A stretch of 12,780 nucleotides of DNA, taken from positions 1 to 12,780 of the forward strand of contig JADLAZ010000118.1 of the NCBI GenBank assembly GCA_020849725.1. The letters are read 5' to 3'. A program made the position numbers and the translations under genes. The stretch is from Chloroflexota bacterium. GTDB taxonomy: Bacteria > Chloroflexota > Chloroflexia > Thermomicrobiales > JADLAZ01. Below are positions 10,410-12,780 of this stretch, piece after piece. The first letter of the stretch is position 1; each line of letters starts with the position of its first letter. The notes below the pieces were generated by a model. That model had not been told where the DNA came from, did no database searches, and saw only the letters and a program-made list of their open reading frames with translations.

Positions 10410-10442
10410 GGCTGGTGACAACCAGCCGTCTGACGCTACAAT
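10410..10442 (+). promoter_or_regulatory. phoU: Candidate phoU promoter with an inverted repeat over the -35
   Basis: GTGACA (10415-10420) and TACAAT (10437-10442), spaced by 16 bases, make the best sigma-70-like promoter in the window, about 95 bases before GTG 10538. The -35 sits inside a 7-bp inverted repeat, GGCTGGT (10410-10416) and ACCAGCC (10421-10427), with loop GACA. A repressor there would block the promoter. A second -10-like patch, TATTATACA, lies at 10355-10363. Confidence 0.5.
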
Positions 10443-10537
10443 TCAGGAAGTTCCACCTGAGTGTGCTGTCAGGGCCACCGCTGGCGATGCGCCATGGCCC
10501 CGGCCGCCGCACGATTGGCCCACAGGAGTAGACCACC

Positions 10538-11212
10538 GTGGCCCGTGACTTCTTCGATCAGCAGTTGCTGCGCCTTCAGCACGATGTCGTGCGCCTCGGC
10601 AGCATGGTCGACTCCATGCTCGGGCGCGCGGTCACGGCGCTGGTCGAGCGCGATACCGAGCTGGCTCGCCAGGTCGTTGCCGACGACAGCGAGGTCGACG
10701 TGCTGACCTACGCCATCGAGGAGGAGGCGATGACGCTCATCAGCCTCCAGCAGCCGGTAGCGACCGACCTGCGACGCATCGGCGCGGCGCTGGTGATCGT
10801 CCAGGAGTTGGAGCGCATGGGTGACCACGCCGAGGGCATCGCCAAGCTGGCCAGGCGGCTGTGCGACCAACCGCCGATCGCCGCAGCGATGGACGTGGTC
10901 GGCATGGCCGGCACGGCCCGGCACATGCTGCAGCAGGCGCTGCGCGCCTATGTCAACACCGACCGCGCGCTGGCCGCCGAGGTCTGGGCCATGGACGACG
11001 AGCTCGACCGCGCCTACAACGAGGCCTATCGGGCGTTGCTGGCGGTGATGATCGCCGACCCGACGACGGTCGAGCGAGCAACCAACTGGCTGCATGTCGT
11101 GCACGACCTCGAGCGCATCGGCGACCGGGTGACCAATATCTGCGAGCGGATCGCCTACATCGTGACTGGTGAGGCCGCCTACGTGCACGCGCCCGCCACG
11201 CCGGCCGGCTGA
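10538..11212 (+). CDS. phoU: Phosphate uptake regulator PhoU
   Basis: PhoU is a cytosolic all-helical protein that restrains the Pst importer and links it to the phosphate-sensing kinase where one exists. The 224-residue product shows the two-fold PhoU repeat: each half carries the metal-binding E/DLERxGD motif, ELERMGD (90-96, followed by HAEGIAKLA) and DLERIGD (190-196, followed by RVTNICERI). It starts at GTG 10538 with AGGAG (10524-10528) 9 bases upstream. It follows pstB as in many genomes but is separated by 214 bp with its own promoter and inverted repeats. No partner histidine kinase or response regulator lies in the window. The phoU stop is flanked by two CCGGCCGG palindromes (11201-11208, 11221-11228), which could pair as an 8-bp stem. 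Confidence 0.96.
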   Translation: MARDFFDQQLLRLQHDVVRLGSMVDSMLGRAVTALVERDTELARQVVADDSEVDVLTYAIEEEAMTLISLQQPVATDLRRIGAALVIVQELERMGDHAEGIAKLARRLCDQPPIAAAMDVVGMAGTARHMLQQALRAYVNTDRALAAEVWAMDDELDRAYNEAYRALLAVMIADPTTVERATNWLHVVHDLERIGDRVTNICERIAYIVTGEAAYVHAPATPAG

Positions 11213-11228
11213 CGCGCCGACCGGCCGG

Positions 11229-11256
11229 TTGCCGCCCCCGGGCCGGCTGCTATACT
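11229..11256 (+). promoter_or_regulatory. Candidate promoter for the small gene and ppx
   Basis: TTGCCG (11229-11234), 16 bases, then TATACT (11251-11256). It begins 17 bases after the phoU stop and gives a leader of about 65 bases before GTG 11329. This suggests that the small gene, ppx and the CHAD gene can be transcribed apart from phoU. Confidence 0.5.
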
Positions 11257-11328
11257 GGCACTGCCACGACCGGCAGCGCCGGTGATAGCGCACGGTCGAC
11301 CACCACGGCAGCGGCAGGAAGGAACAGC

Positions 11329-11712
11329 GTGGCGAAGGACGGACGGGCGGCTGGGCCGGTGTCGGAGAAGAGACTGCGCCGGCAATTGCAGCAGGCCGAG
11401 GAAGCGCTCATCGCCGCCCAGCACGAGGTGGAGGCGGCCGAGGTCCGGCTGGCCCAGGCCGAGGCGCGGCGGCGCAAGCGTGCCGCCGCGGCACTGGCCG
11501 CTCGCGATCACCTGGCAGCGCACACCGCCGCGTCCCGCCCGCCAGCGGCGCCGGTCCTGACGCCGCCCACGCCGCCGGTCATCGCCACCGAGGCCGACGC
11601 CGCCGTTGACGCGCCCACCCCGGCCAAGCCACGCCGCCGCCGCCGCGCAACGGCCAAACCGCCCGAGCCAGCCAGCGACGCCGATGGACCGCTCGGCCTC
11701 GTCGTCCCGTGA
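11329..11712 (+). CDS. Small coiled-coil protein with Pro-rich, Arg-rich tail, unknown function
   Basis: The 127-residue product is not recognised. Residues about 12-66 look like one long amphipathic, charged helix or coiled coil (many Glu/Gln/Arg, Leu/Ala spacing, Pro-free). Residues 70-100 are Pro/Ala/Thr-rich and probably disordered. A run of five Arg (102-106) in KPRRRRRATAKPP follows, then a short acidic stretch ending in VVP. There is no signal peptide or membrane segment. AGGAAGGA (11316-11323) precedes GTG 11329, and a promoter candidate lies upstream. It is 116 bp after phoU and 31 bp before ppx. A coiled coil plus a Pro/Ala basic tail resembles phasin-like or AlgP/histone-like tails, some of which bind polyphosphate or DNA; given the neighbours, polyphosphate is the more attractive guess. 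That role is inference only. Confidence 0.7.
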   Translation: MAKDGRAAGPVSEKRLRRQLQQAEEALIAAQHEVEAAEVRLAQAEARRRKRAAAALAARDHLAAHTAASRPPAAPVLTPPTPPVIATEADAAVDAPTPAKPRRRRRATAKPPEPASDADGPLGLVVP

Positions 11713-11743
11713 GCGTGCGCCGCTTTCGCCACCGGAGCGCCCC

Positions 11744-12652
11744 ATGAGTCAGCTGCTGGCCGCTATCGACATCGGCACCAACACGGTGCGCCTGCTGATC
11801 GCCACGCCGACGCCTGACGGGGGATTGGCCCGCCTGATCGACGAGAGCGAGACCGTCCGCCTCGGGCGTGGCGTCGATGCCGAGGGACGGCTGGCGGCCG
11901 ATCGCCTGACTGCCGCCGCCGCGGCCGTCGCCACCTTCGCCGCGCGGGCGCGGGCGGCCGGGGCGACCGAGGTGCTGGCGCTGGCCACCAGTGCCGTGCG
12001 CGACGCCGCTAACCGGGCCGAGTTCGTGGCCGAGGTCGCGCGTCACAGTGGCCTGACGGTCGACATCATCGACGGTGAGCGCGAGGCACAGCTGACCTGC
12101 CGCGGCGCGCTGCTCGGCCGCCCGACCGCCGGCCGGCAGGTGATCATCGACGTCGGCGGCGGCAGCACCGAGGTGATCCTGACCAACGGCGGCGCGCTGA
12201 CGTCGGCGCGCTCGTACCAGCTCGGCTCCGGACGGCTGACCGAGCGCTGCCTGCCGAGCGATCCACCCACGGCCACTGAGGTTGCCGCCGCCCGCGTCGT
12301 CGCTACCGCCATCCTGGCCGATGTGCCGGCCGGAGCGGCCGAGGGCGCCGTGCTGACTGCCGGCACGGCCGAGGCGTTGCGCCGGCTGACACCGCGCGCC
12401 GCCGGCGACGACCGGCTGACGCGGGCGATGCTGGCGACGGTTCTGGCCGACCTGCTGACCCGCCCGGCCGCTGCTACCGCCACCCTCGGCATCGTCGACC
12501 GGGAGCGGGCGCGCGTGCTGCCGGGTGGCATCGTCATCATCGAAACACTGATGGACCGGCTGGCACTGGACGTGGCGTTCATTAGTCAGGGCGGCCTGCG
12601 CGAGGGGGCGCTGCTGGAGCGGCTGGCGACGGCCGCGACCAGGACGGAGTGA
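11744..12652 (+). CDS. ppx: Ppx/GppA-family exopolyphosphatase, short form
   Basis: This sugar-kinase-fold (ASKHA) phosphatase removes terminal phosphates from polyphosphate, or converts pppGpp to ppGpp; the sequence cannot separate the two. The 302-residue product shows the family motifs in order: AIDIGTNTVRLLIA (7-20), ATSAVRDAANR (81-91), IDGEREAQL (109-117, with the catalytic Glu region), DVGGGSTE (136-143) for phosphate/nucleotide binding, and the C-terminal LPGG and SQGGLREGALLE. It has only the core two-lobe domain and lacks the extra C-terminal helical HD-like region of E. coli Ppx (about 510 residues), like the short Ppx proteins of Actinobacteria and other groups. ATG 11744, 7 bases after GGAG, is chosen because the conserved motif starts at once; the frame is open upstream to 11606, but that part overlaps the previous gene and has no family similarity. 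The next gene starts 4 bases after its stop. Confidence 0.92.
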   Translation: MSQLLAAIDIGTNTVRLLIATPTPDGGLARLIDESETVRLGRGVDAEGRLAADRLTAAAAAVATFAARARAAGATEVLALATSAVRDAANRAEFVAEVARHSGLTVDIIDGEREAQLTCRGALLGRPTAGRQVIIDVGGGSTEVILTNGGALTSARSYQLGSGRLTERCLPSDPPTATEVAAARVVATAILADVPAGAAEGAVLTAGTAEALRRLTPRAAGDDRLTRAMLATVLADLLTRPAAATATLGIVDRERARVLPGGIVIIETLMDRLALDVAFISQGGLREGALLERLATAATRTE

Positions 12653-12655
12653 GCG

Positions 12656-12780
12656 ATGGCAAAGGAGTGGGAGGTCGAGGGCCTCACGCCGGGAGAGAGC
12701 TTCCACGCGGCGGCGGCGAAGATCATCCTGACCAAGTCGGCCGAGATGTGGCACTACGCGCCAGGCACGATCGCCGGTGA
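12656..12780 (+). CDS. CHAD-domain protein, N-terminal part
   Basis: Only 41 codons lie inside the window. The sequence begins MAKEWEVEGLTPGESFHAAA and continues with KIILTKSAEMWHYAPGTIAG. This is the pattern at the start of a CHAD domain, where an 'F..AA..IL...A.M' helix precedes the conserved His/Arg helix (VHDMRVATRRLR), which would lie just past the edge. CHAD domains are helical, positively charged and bind polyphosphate; several are found on polyphosphate granules. GGAG (12646-12649) inside the end of ppx serves as ribosome site and only 3 bases separate the genes, so translation is probably coupled to ppx. Whether a CYTH domain accompanies it cannot be seen. The assignment rests on a short stretch plus context. 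Confidence 0.7.
   Translation, partial: MAKEWEVEGLTPGESFHAAAAKIILTKSAEMWHYAPGTIAG

Noticed and set aside
10193..10531. Plus-strand frame of 112 codons spanning the end of pstB and the phoU spacer
   Set aside because: It overlaps pstB in another frame, has no ribosome site and covers the promoter and inverted repeats of phoU.
11606..11743. Upstream start for ppx overlapping the small gene
   Set aside because: The added 46 residues are Pro/Arg/Ser-rich read-through of the neighbouring gene in another frame, and the conserved AIDIGTNT motif starts right after ATG 11744.
11579..12754. 391-codon minus-strand frame opposite ppx
   Set aside because: It is antisense to a clear Ppx/GppA gene and has the composition of a shadow frame.

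Overview
The window is a GC-rich stretch of bacterial chromosome with ordinary housekeeping content. It most likely comes from a Chloroflexota bacterium, Thermomicrobia/Sphaerobacter-like. This is inferred from the composition, the long Thr-Pro repeat exported protein, the GTG starts and the CCCTCACC-type intergenic hairpins; there is no rRNA or other marker gene to prove it. I see no tRNA, CRISPR array, insertion sequence or prophage.

Layout. Bases 1-187 are the 3' end of an HD-GYP-type gene. A hairpin-rich spacer (188-420) leads to a RusA-like Holliday junction resolvase gene and guaA (GMP synthase), 33 bp apart and probably co-transcribed. A minus-strand gene (2673-4421) converges on guaA. 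It encodes an exported 582-residue protein with three kinds of Cys-paired globular segment separated by Thr-Pro-Asn/Lys repeat linkers. Divergent from it, after a 485-bp spacer, is purD (start at GTG 4907).

The second half (6281-12780) is a phosphate and polyphosphate block, all on the plus strand: pstS, pstC, pstA, pstB (high-affinity phosphate ABC importer), then phoU behind its own promoter region, a small coiled-coil/basic-tail protein behind a third promoter, a short-form Ppx/GppA phosphatase, and the start of a CHAD-domain protein. Together these would import phosphate, signal or limit its uptake through PhoU, and store or mobilise it as polyphosphate (Ppx hydrolyses polyP; CHAD domains bind it). 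No phoB/phoR-type regulator is in view.

The most interesting items are the uncharacterised small protein (11329-11712) between phoU and ppx, a candidate polyphosphate-associated factor; the modular Thr-Pro repeat surface protein, whose DNA shows several separate repeat expansions and a 135-bp tandem duplication; and the inverted repeats overlapping candidate promoters upstream of phoU and of the repeat protein.
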